Positions 15,829 through 24,791 of a DNA stretch of 64,000 nucleotides are shown piece by piece. Position 1 is the first letter of the stretch. Each line of letters opens with the position of its first letter. The stretch comes from Avedoeria sp964651245 (lineage in GTDB: Bacteria > Chloroflexota > Anaerolineae > Epilineales > Epilineaceae). A model generated the notes under the pieces. That model was not told where the DNA came from and did no database searches. It saw only the letters and a list, made by a program, of their open reading frames with translations. Made by a program: the position numbers and the translations under genes. The stretch spans positions 147,641 to 211,640 of the forward strand of contig CAZYVI010000005.1 in assembly GCA_964651245.1 (NCBI GenBank). The letters run 5' to 3'.

Positions 15829-17631
15829 ATGTCCCGGGCCCATACCCCTCACATCGCGGTCGGATCGCGGCTCGCCCTCCGGTTGGCCGCCGCTATCGGC
15901 CTCACGCTTGCCCTCGCCCTCGCCGTCGCGCCCGTTGCCCCGGCGCCGGCACGCGCACAGGACGGCGCCCACGACCTCTACGCCCCCGACCTGCGCTCGG
16001 CGGGGCCGACCACCGCGTCGCTGCCGGCGGCGCTGGCCGAGCCGGTCCGGCGGCGGTTCGGCCCGCGGCGGGCCGCGGCGCCGGGCAGCATCAGCGACTT
16101 CGGCTACTCGGCGATCGACCTGGCGAACCTGGGCTCCGGCGCGCTGTCGCTCAAGCTCGAGCTCTCGCAGCGCGGCCGCAACGCGCGCAGCTTCACCCGC
16201 CAACTGCCGGGCGGCGGCGCCCTGACGTTCCGCCTGGCCGACGAGAGCACGGTCTCCGACGGCGTCTGGCACGCCGCCGTCCGCGCCCCGGGCGCGACGG
16301 GCGCCGTGGTCCGCTCGGGCTGGGTGCTGTCCGGGACGAGCACCTCGGCCTACGAGGGGCTCCGCCCCGCCACGAAGCAGCTCGTTCCGCTGTTCGTGCG
16401 CGGCGTGAACGGCCTCTACTCCGACTACACGGTGATGAACGTCGACACGACCCGCGAGACGAACGCCGTCACGTTCCAGGCGTTCGCGCCGGACTCGGGC
16501 GAGCTGTTGGCCGAGTGGGAGGAGCGGCTGGCCCCCGGCGATGTGATCAGCCTCGACGCGATCGAGTTCGGCACGGCGGTGTCCGACCTCGTCGCCAACC
16601 GGCCGGGCGACGGGTGGGTCGGCGGCCTGCGGATCGAGTCGCCGGCGCCGGTGGCCGTCTTGGTCTACCAGAACGAGGCCAACGAAGGCGGCGTCGCGGC
16701 GCTCGGCGCCCGGCCCTTCAGCGCCGCCGCCACGACACAGCACCTGCCCTTGGTGCGGGGCAACTTCCTCGGCAGCTCGGCGATCGCCGTCCAGAACCGC
16801 GAGAGCCGCAAGGCCGAGGTCACGATCACGTTCCGCGGTGCGCCTGACAGCCCGAAGCACCGCGGCCAGACCGTGACGCAGTCGTTCAGCATCGGCCCCT
16901 ACGGCATGCACGTCGTCGACCTCGGCCGTGGCGGCGACCTGGGCGACGTGGCGCCGACGACCGTCGACCGCGGCAGCGGCACGAACACCGGCTTTCATGG
17001 CAGCGCCGTCGTCACCTCGGACCAGCCGGTCGTCGCGGCCGTCCTCGAGACGAGCGGCCAACCCGACCGGACCCGCACCAGCGCCGCCTACAACGCGTTC
17101 ACCGCCGCCGACCTCGGCCAGCACTTCGTGGTGCCGGCCGTGCGCAGCCGAGCCGGCGAGCGCGTGACGCGGCTCTACGTCCAGGCGCCGGGCGCGGCGG
17201 CCCAAGTGACCGTCCAGGTCATCGCCCCCGGCGGCCGGGTGACGTCGCTTGAGTCCAGCGTGCCGGCCGGCGAGATGCGCGTCGTGGCCCTCGGCGACGA
17301 CGCCAACGGCGGCCGAGCGCTGGTCCAGAGCGATCAGCCCGTCGCCGTCCTGGTCTACGAGACGCCGTTCGGCGCGGTCGGCGACTGGGTCGACGCCGAC
17401 GTGTTCGACACCGTCGCCTACGCCGCGCCGCGGACCAGCGGTGCCCTGCCCACGACACCGCCTACGGCCTCCCCGACGTCCGGCCCCGGCTCGCCGTCGC
17501 CAACCGCGGGCACGCCGCCGGTGGGCGCGTCGCCCACCGCCACCCGGGCGGCGACGCCGACCCCCGATCGCACCGGGCCGCGCTGGGAGATCACGCTGCC
17601 GATCGTGCTGCGGTCCGTCCGGATCCGCTGA
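15829..17631 (+). CDS. Large secreted protein of unknown function with LP-type C-terminal tail
   Basis: I do not recognise a named family. The 600-residue protein has a clear signal peptide (residues 1-44, ending near ARAQ). The mature part is rich in beta-forming segments. Two or three regions of about 150 residues share the pattern of a Gly-rich strand, PAPVAVLVYQNE or QPVAVLVYETP, and a following Asp/Gly loop, which suggests internal duplication of an Ig-like or surface domain. From about residue 540 it turns into a Pro/Thr/Ser linker and ends WEITLPIVLRSVRIR. The same linker-plus-tail layout ends the sugar dehydrogenase and the SGNH esterase in this window. The ATG at 15829 has AGGAG upstream. 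It is monocistronic and converges on a perfect hairpin shared with the LysM gene. Confidence 0.75.
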   Translation: MSRAHTPHIAVGSRLALRLAAAIGLTLALALAVAPVAPAPARAQDGAHDLYAPDLRSAGPTTASLPAALAEPVRRRFGPRRAAAPGSISDFGYSAIDLANLGSGALSLKLELSQRGRNARSFTRQLPGGGALTFRLADESTVSDGVWHAAVRAPGATGAVVRSGWVLSGTSTSAYEGLRPATKQLVPLFVRGVNGLYSDYTVMNVDTTRETNAVTFQAFAPDSGELLAEWEERLAPGDVISLDAIEFGTAVSDLVANRPGDGWVGGLRIESPAPVAVLVYQNEANEGGVAALGARPFSAAATTQHLPLVRGNFLGSSAIAVQNRESRKAEVTITFRGAPDSPKHRGQTVTQSFSIGPYGMHVVDLGRGGDLGDVAPTTVDRGSGTNTGFHGSAVVTSDQPVVAAVLETSGQPDRTRTSAAYNAFTAADLGQHFVVPAVRSRAGERVTRLYVQAPGAAAQVTVQVIAPGGRVTSLESSVPAGEMRVVALGDDANGGRALVQSDQPVAVLVYETPFGAVGDWVDADVFDTVAYAAPRTSGALPTTPPTASPTSGPGSPSPTAGTPPVGASPTATRAATPTPDRTGPRWEITLPIVLRSVRIR

Positions 17632-17731
17632 CCGGGGCGGAACGCCGCGATCGTCCGCGGCCGCCCCGCCGATCGCGGAGCGCCGGGCTCGCGCCCGACC
17701 CGTTCGCCGGCTCGATTCGAACGCGCTACAC

Positions 17732-17771
17732 GCAACGGGCGGGCGGGGGCATTCCCCCGCCCGCCCGTTGC
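17732..17771. terminator. Bidirectional hairpin between convergent genes
   Basis: A perfect 18-base-pair stem (17732-17749 with 17754-17771) closes a four-base loop (CATT). The inner 13 pairs are all G-C and the outer ones are GCAAC/GTTGC. It lies between the 3' ends of the secreted-protein gene and the LysM gene. There is no T-run on either side, as is usual for terminators in high-G+C genomes. Confidence 0.75.
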
Positions 17772-17868
17772 TCGTATGGGTGCGGCGTCGTTCCGGCGTG
17801 TCGCCGTCCGTGCCGCGCGCTTGGCGGCGCCGCGGGTGGGCGCGGCGCCGCCGGCCGCAAGCCGGGTG

Positions 17869-18414
17869 CTACCAGCCGCGGCCCGGGATCACCAGCATCT
17901 GGCCGGCGCGGATGTAGTTCGGGTTGGCGATGCCGTTGGCATGGGCGATCGCCCAGGCCGTGGTGCCGTTGCGCATGGCGATGCTGTAGAGCGTGTCGCC
18001 GTGCCGCACGAAGTAGCGGTTGCCGGCGTGGCCGCCGTACTTGTAATCGACGTTGTCCCAACCCTTGTCCCAACCGCCGTCCCAGCCCATGTCTGGCTTC
18101 TTGTCCCAGCCGGCGTGGGCGGGCTGGCCCTGCCAACCCTGACCGCCGTGCATGCCCGACGGGATCACCAGGCACTGGCCGGCGCGGATGTAGTTCGGGT
18201 TCCAGAGGCCGTTGGCGTGGGCGATCGCCTGGGCGGTCGTGCCGTTCTGCCAGGCGATGCCGTAGAGGGTCTCGCCGTGCCGGACGCAGTGGACATTGCC
18301 GCCACCGTGCCAGCCCGGCCCCCAGTTCGTAGCCTCGGCCGTGCGGCTCGGCACGGCGGTGAGGACGGCGGCGAACGCGACAGCCAGGACCGTGATCGTG
18401 AGTCGAGAGCGCAT
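17869..18414 (-). CDS. Secreted protein with two LysM domains and a Gly/Trp/Asp linker
   Basis: This 181-residue protein has a signal peptide (residues 1-28, cleaved after a VPSRTAEA-like end). It has two LysM domains at about residues 43-86 (VRHGETLYGIAWQNGTT ... AGQCLVIPSG) and 135-178 (VRHGDTLYSIAMRNGTT ... AGQMLVIPG). The two domains are close copies, so recent duplication is likely. Between them is a 45-residue linker with repeated GWD/WDKG units. LysM domains bind N-acetylglucosamine polymers, so the protein probably sits on peptidoglycan. No enzymatic domain is present. The ATG at 18414 has GGAGG upstream and a strong promoter about 110 bases further back. Confidence 0.88.
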   Translation of the reverse strand: MRSRLTITVLAVAFAAVLTAVPSRTAEATNWGPGWHGGGNVHCVRHGETLYGIAWQNGTTAQAIAHANGLWNPNYIRAGQCLVIPSGMHGGQGWQGQPAHAGWDKKPDMGWDGGWDKGWDNVDYKYGGHAGNRYFVRHGDTLYSIAMRNGTTAWAIAHANGIANPNYIRAGQMLVIPGRGW

Positions 18415-18524
18415 GGAATCCTCCGGTTGTTGGGGTGCGTTTCAAGCGTGGCGCGCGGACGCGCCAGGGGCTGGCTCCGAAGAATCCGGTGGGGGTCGGT
18501 TACTTTCGGATTAAGTCGGGCCCA

Positions 18525-18553
18525 AAGGTACGCCCTTTTCAGCCGGTTGTCAA
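18525..18553 (-). promoter_or_regulatory. Promoter of the two-LysM gene
   Basis: On the minus strand a perfect TTGACA (18553-18548), a 17-base spacer and TACCTT (18530-18525) form one of the best sigma-70 promoters in the window. The leader would be about 105 bases. Confidence 0.7.
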
Positions 18554-18667
18554 GCCCGAACCCGCGGTGTCGTGACGCCGCGCACGGCCCGTTCGGCCGA
18601 TCGGCGCTCTAGCGCGGTTCTAGTGCGACCCGTCGCCAAGGCCGGCCGGGGGGCCCGAGGCGGCCGA

Positions 18668-18673
18668 TATAAT
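18668..18673 (+). promoter_or_regulatory. -10 box of dnaK-grpE
   Basis: A perfect TATAAT lies about 33 bases before the dnaK ATG, leaving a leader of about 25 bases with GTGGAGGG as ribosome-binding site. No -35 consensus and no CIRCE (TTAGCACTC repeat) is seen. Just upstream, TCTAGCGCG and TCTAGTGCG form an imperfect direct repeat (18607-18629 region) that could be an operator. Confidence 0.5.
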
Positions 18674-18705
18674 CGCGGGCATCACGGTTCGTGGAGGGAC
18701 ATAGA

Positions 18706-20595
<1,890 letters not shown>

Positions 20596-20598
20596 CCG

Positions 20599-21210
20599 AT
20601 GACCCCCGCGCCCTGGATCCGCCGCGCCCCGGCCGACACGGCCAGCGACGCCGGCGCGCCGGCCGACCACGACGGCGACGAGCCGCTGGCGGTGGCCGAC
20701 GGCGGCGCCGCGCCGGTGGCGTCGGACGACGACCCGACGGCCTCGCTGGCCGAGGCGTTCGCGCGTGAGTTGGCCGACGCCCGCCGCGCTGCCGACGAGA
20801 ACCACGACCGCTATGTCCGCGCCGTGGCCGAGATGCAGACCGTCCGGCGGCGAGCCGAGGAACGGCTGAACCTCCAGGTCGAGCAGATGCGGCGCGAGCT
20901 GCTGCTGCGCTTCCTCGACGTGGCCGACAACCTCGAGCGGGCCTTGCGGCACGCCGACAGCGACGCCGCCTCGCTCGTGGCCGGCGTCGACGCCACGTAC
21001 CGCGAGCTGGAGCGGCTCTTGGCGCGCGAGGGCGTCGAGCGCATCGCGGCCGACGACGCGCCGTTCGACCCGGCGCTGCACGAGGCGATCAGCGTCGTGC
21101 CGCGGCCCGACCTCGCCGCCGAACAGGTCGTGGACGTCGAGCGCGCCGGCTACACCGTGCGCGGCGAGCTGCTGCGGGCGGCGCGGGTGGTGGTGGGGCG
21201 GCCGGGGTAG
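20599..21210 (+). CDS. grpE: Nucleotide exchange factor GrpE
   Basis: This 203-residue DnaK co-chaperone begins with about 50 acidic, low-complexity residues. A long charged helix (FARELADARRAADENHDRYVRAVAEMQTVRRRAEE) and the four-helix/beta-wing region (LLLRFLDVADNLERAL ... DPALHEAISVV ... ERAGYTVRGELLRAARVVV) are typical of GrpE. It starts 3 bases after dnaK, so the two are co-transcribed and probably coupled. The usual dnaJ is missing downstream, where the sequence instead runs into a broken gene and the integron array. Confidence 0.93.
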   Translation: MTPAPWIRRAPADTASDAGAPADHDGDEPLAVADGGAAPVASDDDPTASLAEAFARELADARRAADENHDRYVRAVAEMQTVRRRAEERLNLQVEQMRRELLLRFLDVADNLERALRHADSDAASLVAGVDATYRELERLLAREGVERIAADDAPFDPALHEAISVVPRPDLAAEQVVDVERAGYTVRGELLRAARVVVGRPG

Positions 21211-21289
21211 GGCGGAGAGGGCGGGCGGGCAGGGTCGTCCAGCCGCTGCAGGTCCGCCAGCCAGTTGGGCTGCCGGATCGCAAGGTCGG

Positions 21290-21440
21290 CGGTGCCCTCG
21301 GCGCGGCAGACGCGCAGCAGCTCGGCCACGCGGTCCGGGAAGTCCGGGAAGCCCCGGGCGATCACCTCGGGCCAGAAGCCCGCCTGGGCGTCGACGAGCA
21401 GGAGGGCGAACGGCCGCCAGTCGCGCGGTGAGGGGGTCAT
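21290..21440 (-). pseudogene. Truncated isochorismatase-family (cysteine hydrolase) stump
   Basis: From the ATG at 21440 the minus strand reads DWRPFALLLVDAQAGFWPEV and then FPDFPDRVAELLRVCRAEG, the N-terminal strand and first helix of isochorismatase-like hydrolases with the catalytic Asp in LLLVDAQ. After about 50 residues the similarity stops and the frame continues as meaningless sequence into the 3' end of grpE. The catalytic Lys and Cys regions are absent. The stump lies at the edge of the cassette array, so it may have been cut when the array arrived or rearranged. Confidence 0.6.
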
Positions 21441-21509
21441 CGCCTGTACCGGCCGACGTCGTGCCACATCGCCCTGCGCCTCCGGCTCATGGAAGGACAA
21501 CCGGACCGA

Positions 21510-22003
21510 TCATCGCCGTTCGACGGCCGTCCGGATGTCGTCGAGGTCGTCCAGCAGGGCCCGGCGGATCGTGCCATTGAACAGGACCGATGGCCCAGAA
21601 TCGCCTTGCGCTCGGCTTCGGAAACCTGGTCGAGGGGATCTCGGTCCTTGTGGTCGTGGAAGCTGGAGCGGTGGATGAAGGCCCAACCGAAGGCATACAC
21701 CGACCTCGTCCAACCGTGGAGCCTGTCGGTGAGATCAACCATCTCCCGATCGGTCACGACCTTCCTCGAGCCCGGCTCCTTCCACCGACGGCCAGACACC
21801 GAGTCCTCGATCAAGCGGTGGCGATTGGCATGATCTTCCTGCGCTAGGAGGAACACAACCCGTACCGGCGAGTCGAGGTCCTGCCGAAGAGCGGAAACCA
21901 TCTGCCCTGGCTGCGCCCGCATGAAGTCCATCGCCTGACGACTCTCCGCTGAACGCGCGCGTACCTGACGGCAGAAGTGGTCGACTGCGGTCACGGCCTT
22001 CAT
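21510..22003 (-). pseudogene. Fourth cassette gene, frameshifted, unknown function
   Basis: The ATG at 22003 lies two bases after the GTTAGAC box of the adjacent attC, as expected for a cassette gene. The frame reads MKAVTAVDHFCRQVRARSA and runs through a coherent helical protein to KAILGH. The natural continuation, SVLFNGTIRRALLDDLDDIRTAVERR and a TGA at 21512-21510, is in another frame. A single indel near 21595-21605 therefore splits it, or the base is a sequence error. The joined product would be about 164 residues, mostly soluble and charged, with no family I recognise. No attC follows its 3' end, so the cassette has lost its right border. Confidence 0.65.
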
Positions 22004-22005
22004 CG

Positions 22006-22089
22006 GTCTAACGCGCGCGTGCAGCCGCGCCGAGCCAAGCGAGGGCACCGCCGCGCAGCGGCGGCGTCGGCTGCAACGCGTGGTTCGAC
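22006..22089 (-). repeat. attC recombination site 1 (84 bases)
   Basis: Read on the minus strand: GTCGAAC (outer box), then GCGTTGCAGCCG pairing with CGGCTGCACGC with one extra T in the first arm, a long variable terminal stem with CCGCCGCTGCGCGGCGG, and GTTAGAC as the closing RRRY-type box. It lies 25 bases 3' of the small cassette gene 22114-22428, which it would mobilise. Confidence 0.8.
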
Positions 22090-22113
22090 GGGCACCGGCT
22101 GAGGATGGGGTCG

Positions 22114-22428
22114 TCAAACAAACCCACTCTCTACCAGCTTGCTGCCTTCCATCGTGATCTCGTGTCGCTCGCCGGACCCCTCGACTACGCGGCTCCAGCT
22201 CTCTGTGATCAGCCTCGTGTCCTGACCGTCACCCTCGAGCCAGTAGCTGAACCCGCCATACATCCCTGGGATGGCCAACCATGCCTTCTCATCCCCCAAG
22301 GCCAGGAGCTGCGAGATGTCGGGCAGGACGACGCCATGCTCTACGATCAGATCCGATGCTCGGCCACGAATCACCTCGTGGAAGTGGTGCTGGATCGCCA
22401 GAAGAGTCTCGACGGGAACGTGTCGCAT
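22114..22428 (-). CDS. Small integron cassette protein, unknown function
   Basis: This 104-residue protein starts MRHVPVETLLAIQHHFHEVIRGRAS and has GDEKAWLAIPGMYGGFSYWLEGDG and ITESWSRVVEGSGERHEIT in its second half. It is soluble, acidic, single-domain and rich in aromatic residues, typical of the small hypothetical proteins carried by cassettes. I do not assign a function. It occupies its own cassette, with attC 1 just 3' of it and attC 2 just 5' (ATG at 22428, about 18 bases inside the GTTCTAC border). Its base composition is clearly less G+C-rich than the host genes. Confidence 0.75.
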   Translation of the reverse strand: MRHVPVETLLAIQHHFHEVIRGRASDLIVEHGVVLPDISQLLALGDEKAWLAIPGMYGGFSYWLEGDGQDTRLITESWSRVVEGSGERHEITMEGSKLVESGFV

Positions 22429-22445
22429 CTCATCTTCCCTCTACT

Positions 22446-22505
22446 GTAGAACGCCCAGCATCAGCGGCGGCGCGAAGCGCCGGCAGCTGCATGCTATTGT
22501 TAGGT
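22446..22505 (-). repeat. attC recombination site 2 (60 bases)
   Basis: Read on the minus strand: ACCTAACAAT, then AGCATGCAGC pairing with GCTGATGCT with one extra G in the first arm, a GGCGCTTCGCGCC-type terminal hairpin, then GGGCGTTCTAC. The closing box is GTTCTAC rather than GTTRRRY, so it is slightly degenerate. It lies 10 bases 3' of the OLD nuclease gene. Confidence 0.85.
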
Positions 22506-22515
22506 GCCGAATTAC

Positions 22516-24705
22516 TCAGCTACTTTGCCCTTGAGGATCTCCAAAGATGCCTTGAAAAATGAGATCGAATTCCTTGATGCTCTGCAGCGCACCGTTGCGC
22601 TCGACAGATTGTTCGCCGCAACAGGCAAGGATCGCGTCGCGCGTGGCAACCTTGGCACAGAAGTCCTGGGCGCGCGACGGCTTATCCGCCCCCGTGATGG
22701 TGTCGGGGTAGTACTGCTCTATCGCGCCACGTTCCAGTACATAGACATCGACCGCTCTCAGCATCTCCAGCAGGCGATGTTTTAACTGCTGCATCTGTGC
22801 GTCGGTGCTTGTCTTGAGGACCACGAGGCGATCGGCCTTTTGCTGCCAAGCGAAGAACGCCTCTACGGCGGCGTCATGCTCAGCTTGCGTGCAGGCACCA
22901 TCCTTGAGCTTCGCCTGGGACTCCCGGACCTTTCGCCACAGACCACGAAGTTCGCCAGAATCGTGGGCATCTTTGGCTTCTTTCGCGGATGGACCGTTCG
23001 CATCCGGCACGATCAATTCATCGACCTTTGCCAGGAGATTGTCCCTTGCGGTCTTGACGGCATTTTCGGGAGCGATGTGGTCGAAGCCGTTGACCAGCAC
23101 GTCGAGGTCGGCGATGACCGGTACTCTCATCCCGAACCTGGTGAAGAACTCTCGATACCGCCGGATGTTGCCCTTGCCCGTGATCCGAGCGAACACAATC
23201 GGCACTTTCGCCACGTCCCACGAGGGATCAAGCGTCCGGGCGACGTGCGGCATGAGCAGGTAATCGCTGTCTCCCTCGACCAGAACGACCGTGTCCGCAA
23301 AGAAGGCGGCGTTGTTGTTCTCGAAGTAGATGATTTGGAACTGGTCCTTGGCGGTCATGTCGGACAGGTCAACCGGCTGGACCTGCGTGAATGGCCTTGG
23401 CGCTGTCGCGGCATTCGTCACCTTACGCAGCTTTACGAACGTCTCTGTCGCCCCGGGGCCGAAAAACATCGGGGAGTGAGTCGTAACGAGAACGTGATGT
23501 TCTTTGGCGAAGACCCGCAGGGCATCGAAAAGGATGTGCTGGGCCTTGGGGTGAAGGAACAACTCCGGTTCCTCAAACATCAGCAGGTAGGATGCCGGGG
23601 CGGGTTCCACTTGTGGCTGCGCCGGTTCGGCATACTGAGCCGGTTCTTCCACCGGGGTCACAACTGGCGCGAGTCTCGCCTTGAGTTCCACGTAGGACCG
23701 CAGAATGGAGAAGACAATTGCGCGACGCAACCCGTCGCCTTTGGAATCAATCAAGCCGTCGACACCATCGTTGGCGTAGATGTGGGCGGACGAGAAGACG
23801 GTCTTCAATTCCGGCGGCGGGATCGTGATGCGGAGTGCCACGTCGGCGAAACTTTCGCGGACGTACTTCTCGACGGTGGACTCGATCAGCTTTACCTCAT
23901 CGAGCCGCCCGTCCACAACCGTTCCGTCGGGATGCTGGACGCGGTTGAGCTTGGCGTTGAGTTCTTCGAAGAGCCGTTGCGCATCCGGCAACTTCGACTC
24001 GACGGCTTGCAGAATGATGGCCAGGATCTTCCCGAACGGGGTACTCTCGGTTGTCTTGATGTCGTCAGCAAGGTCTTTCACCGCCGGGATGTAGATTGGG
24101 TCAGGCAGCATAGGCTCGATGCTCTTATCGATGCCGGTGGGCAGCGCCTGATCGGCGGCAGTCTTTTGATTGTCAGGTAATGAGTCAGCGAGTACCTGAA
24201 TCTTCAGCTTCACGGCCTGTTGATTCATGGTCGTATCGACAACACCATTCAGTTCCGGGAAAGCCTGGACCACCTTGTCGACGAACGCCTGGCCCGCTCG
24301 TTGACTCCTCACGAGCGTGGCAATGCTGTCGGCGGAGAACCGGACATCACTCGGGGTGAGCGTGTTGTGGAACAGCGAGCTCCTTCCAGTGGTGTCATAG
24401 GCTCTGACAAGAACAAGGCGGCCATTCTTGACGATCCCGGCAACCCGCGTGCGGTGTTCGTCAGCCAATCGCGCCAAGTCTGCATCAGTGATGTCTTCGA
24501 AAGTCACGGCGATACGGATAGGCTTGGACTGGTCGAAGAAGTAGCTGGCAGCCAGCTTTGTGCCGGAGAAGAACAGGGACAATGCCTGCAAGAAGGACGA
24601 CTTACCAGAGTTGTTCTCCCCGATGAGGCAGCCGAAGCGGGAAAGGGGAATCGTTACATCCCTGAGCGCCCGGTAGTTCGCGATGGACAGGCTCGTGAGT
24701 CTCAT
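22516..24705 (-). CDS. OLD-family ATP-dependent nuclease (ABC-type ATPase plus TOPRIM) on an integron cassette
   Basis: This 729-residue protein has an SMC/RecF-like ATPase with Walker A GCLIGENNSGKSSFLQAL near residue 27. The signature-region equivalent is GDGLRRAIVFSIL near 325, and Walker B LLMFEEPELFLHPKA near 375 is followed by the switch VLVTTHSPMFF. The C-terminal TOPRIM domain has VVLVEGDSDYLLMPHVAR near 470, with the conserved Glu, and VIADLDVLVNGF near 525 with the Asp pair. This is the OLD (overcoming lysogenization defect) layout, known for phage exclusion in P2 and in Gabija GajA. No GajB/UvrD partner is adjacent, so it is a stand-alone, class 1-like OLD. Start: ATG at 24705, with AAGGAG 13 bases upstream. 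It fills one 2.2 kb cassette between attC 2 and attC 3. Confidence 0.9.
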   Translation of the reverse strand: MRLTSLSIANYRALRDVTIPLSRFGCLIGENNSGKSSFLQALSLFFSGTKLAASYFFDQSKPIRIAVTFEDITDADLARLADEHRTRVAGIVKNGRLVLVRAYDTTGRSSLFHNTLTPSDVRFSADSIATLVRSQRAGQAFVDKVVQAFPELNGVVDTTMNQQAVKLKIQVLADSLPDNQKTAADQALPTGIDKSIEPMLPDPIYIPAVKDLADDIKTTESTPFGKILAIILQAVESKLPDAQRLFEELNAKLNRVQHPDGTVVDGRLDEVKLIESTVEKYVRESFADVALRITIPPPELKTVFSSAHIYANDGVDGLIDSKGDGLRRAIVFSILRSYVELKARLAPVVTPVEEPAQYAEPAQPQVEPAPASYLLMFEEPELFLHPKAQHILFDALRVFAKEHHVLVTTHSPMFFGPGATETFVKLRKVTNAATAPRPFTQVQPVDLSDMTAKDQFQIIYFENNNAAFFADTVVLVEGDSDYLLMPHVARTLDPSWDVAKVPIVFARITGKGNIRRYREFFTRFGMRVPVIADLDVLVNGFDHIAPENAVKTARDNLLAKVDELIVPDANGPSAKEAKDAHDSGELRGLWRKVRESQAKLKDGACTQAEHDAAVEAFFAWQQKADRLVVLKTSTDAQMQQLKHRLLEMLRAVDVYVLERGAIEQYYPDTITGADKPSRAQDFCAKVATRDAILACCGEQSVERNGALQSIKEFDLIFQGIFGDPQGQSS

Positions 24706-24728
24706 TTCTTACGCCGATCTCCTTCGGC

Positions 24729-24788
24729 ACCTAACGCCCAGCATCAGCGGCGGCGCGCAGCGCCGTCCGCTGCATGCTGTTGTTAGGC
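24729..24788 (-). repeat. attC recombination site 3 (60 bases)
   Basis: Read on the minus strand: GCCTAACAAC, then AGCATGCAGCGG pairing with CCGCTGATGCT with one extra G in the first arm, a CGGCGCTGCGCGCCG terminal hairpin, then GGGCGTTAGGT. Both outer boxes match the RYYYAAC/GTTRRRY consensus. It lies 4 bases 3' of the PD-(D/E)XK cassette gene. It is about 85 percent identical by eye to attC 2. Confidence 0.92.
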
Positions 24789-24791
24789 GTC

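Noticed and set aside
18600..18705. CIRCE or HAIR element before dnaK
   Set aside because: Neither TTAGCACTC-N9-GAGTGCTAA nor CTTGAGT-N7-ACTCAAG is present; only a weak TCTAGYGCG direct repeat.
22840..24180. 446-residue plus-strand frame across the OLD nuclease
   Set aside because: The minus strand has complete Walker and TOPRIM motifs; the plus frame shows none.
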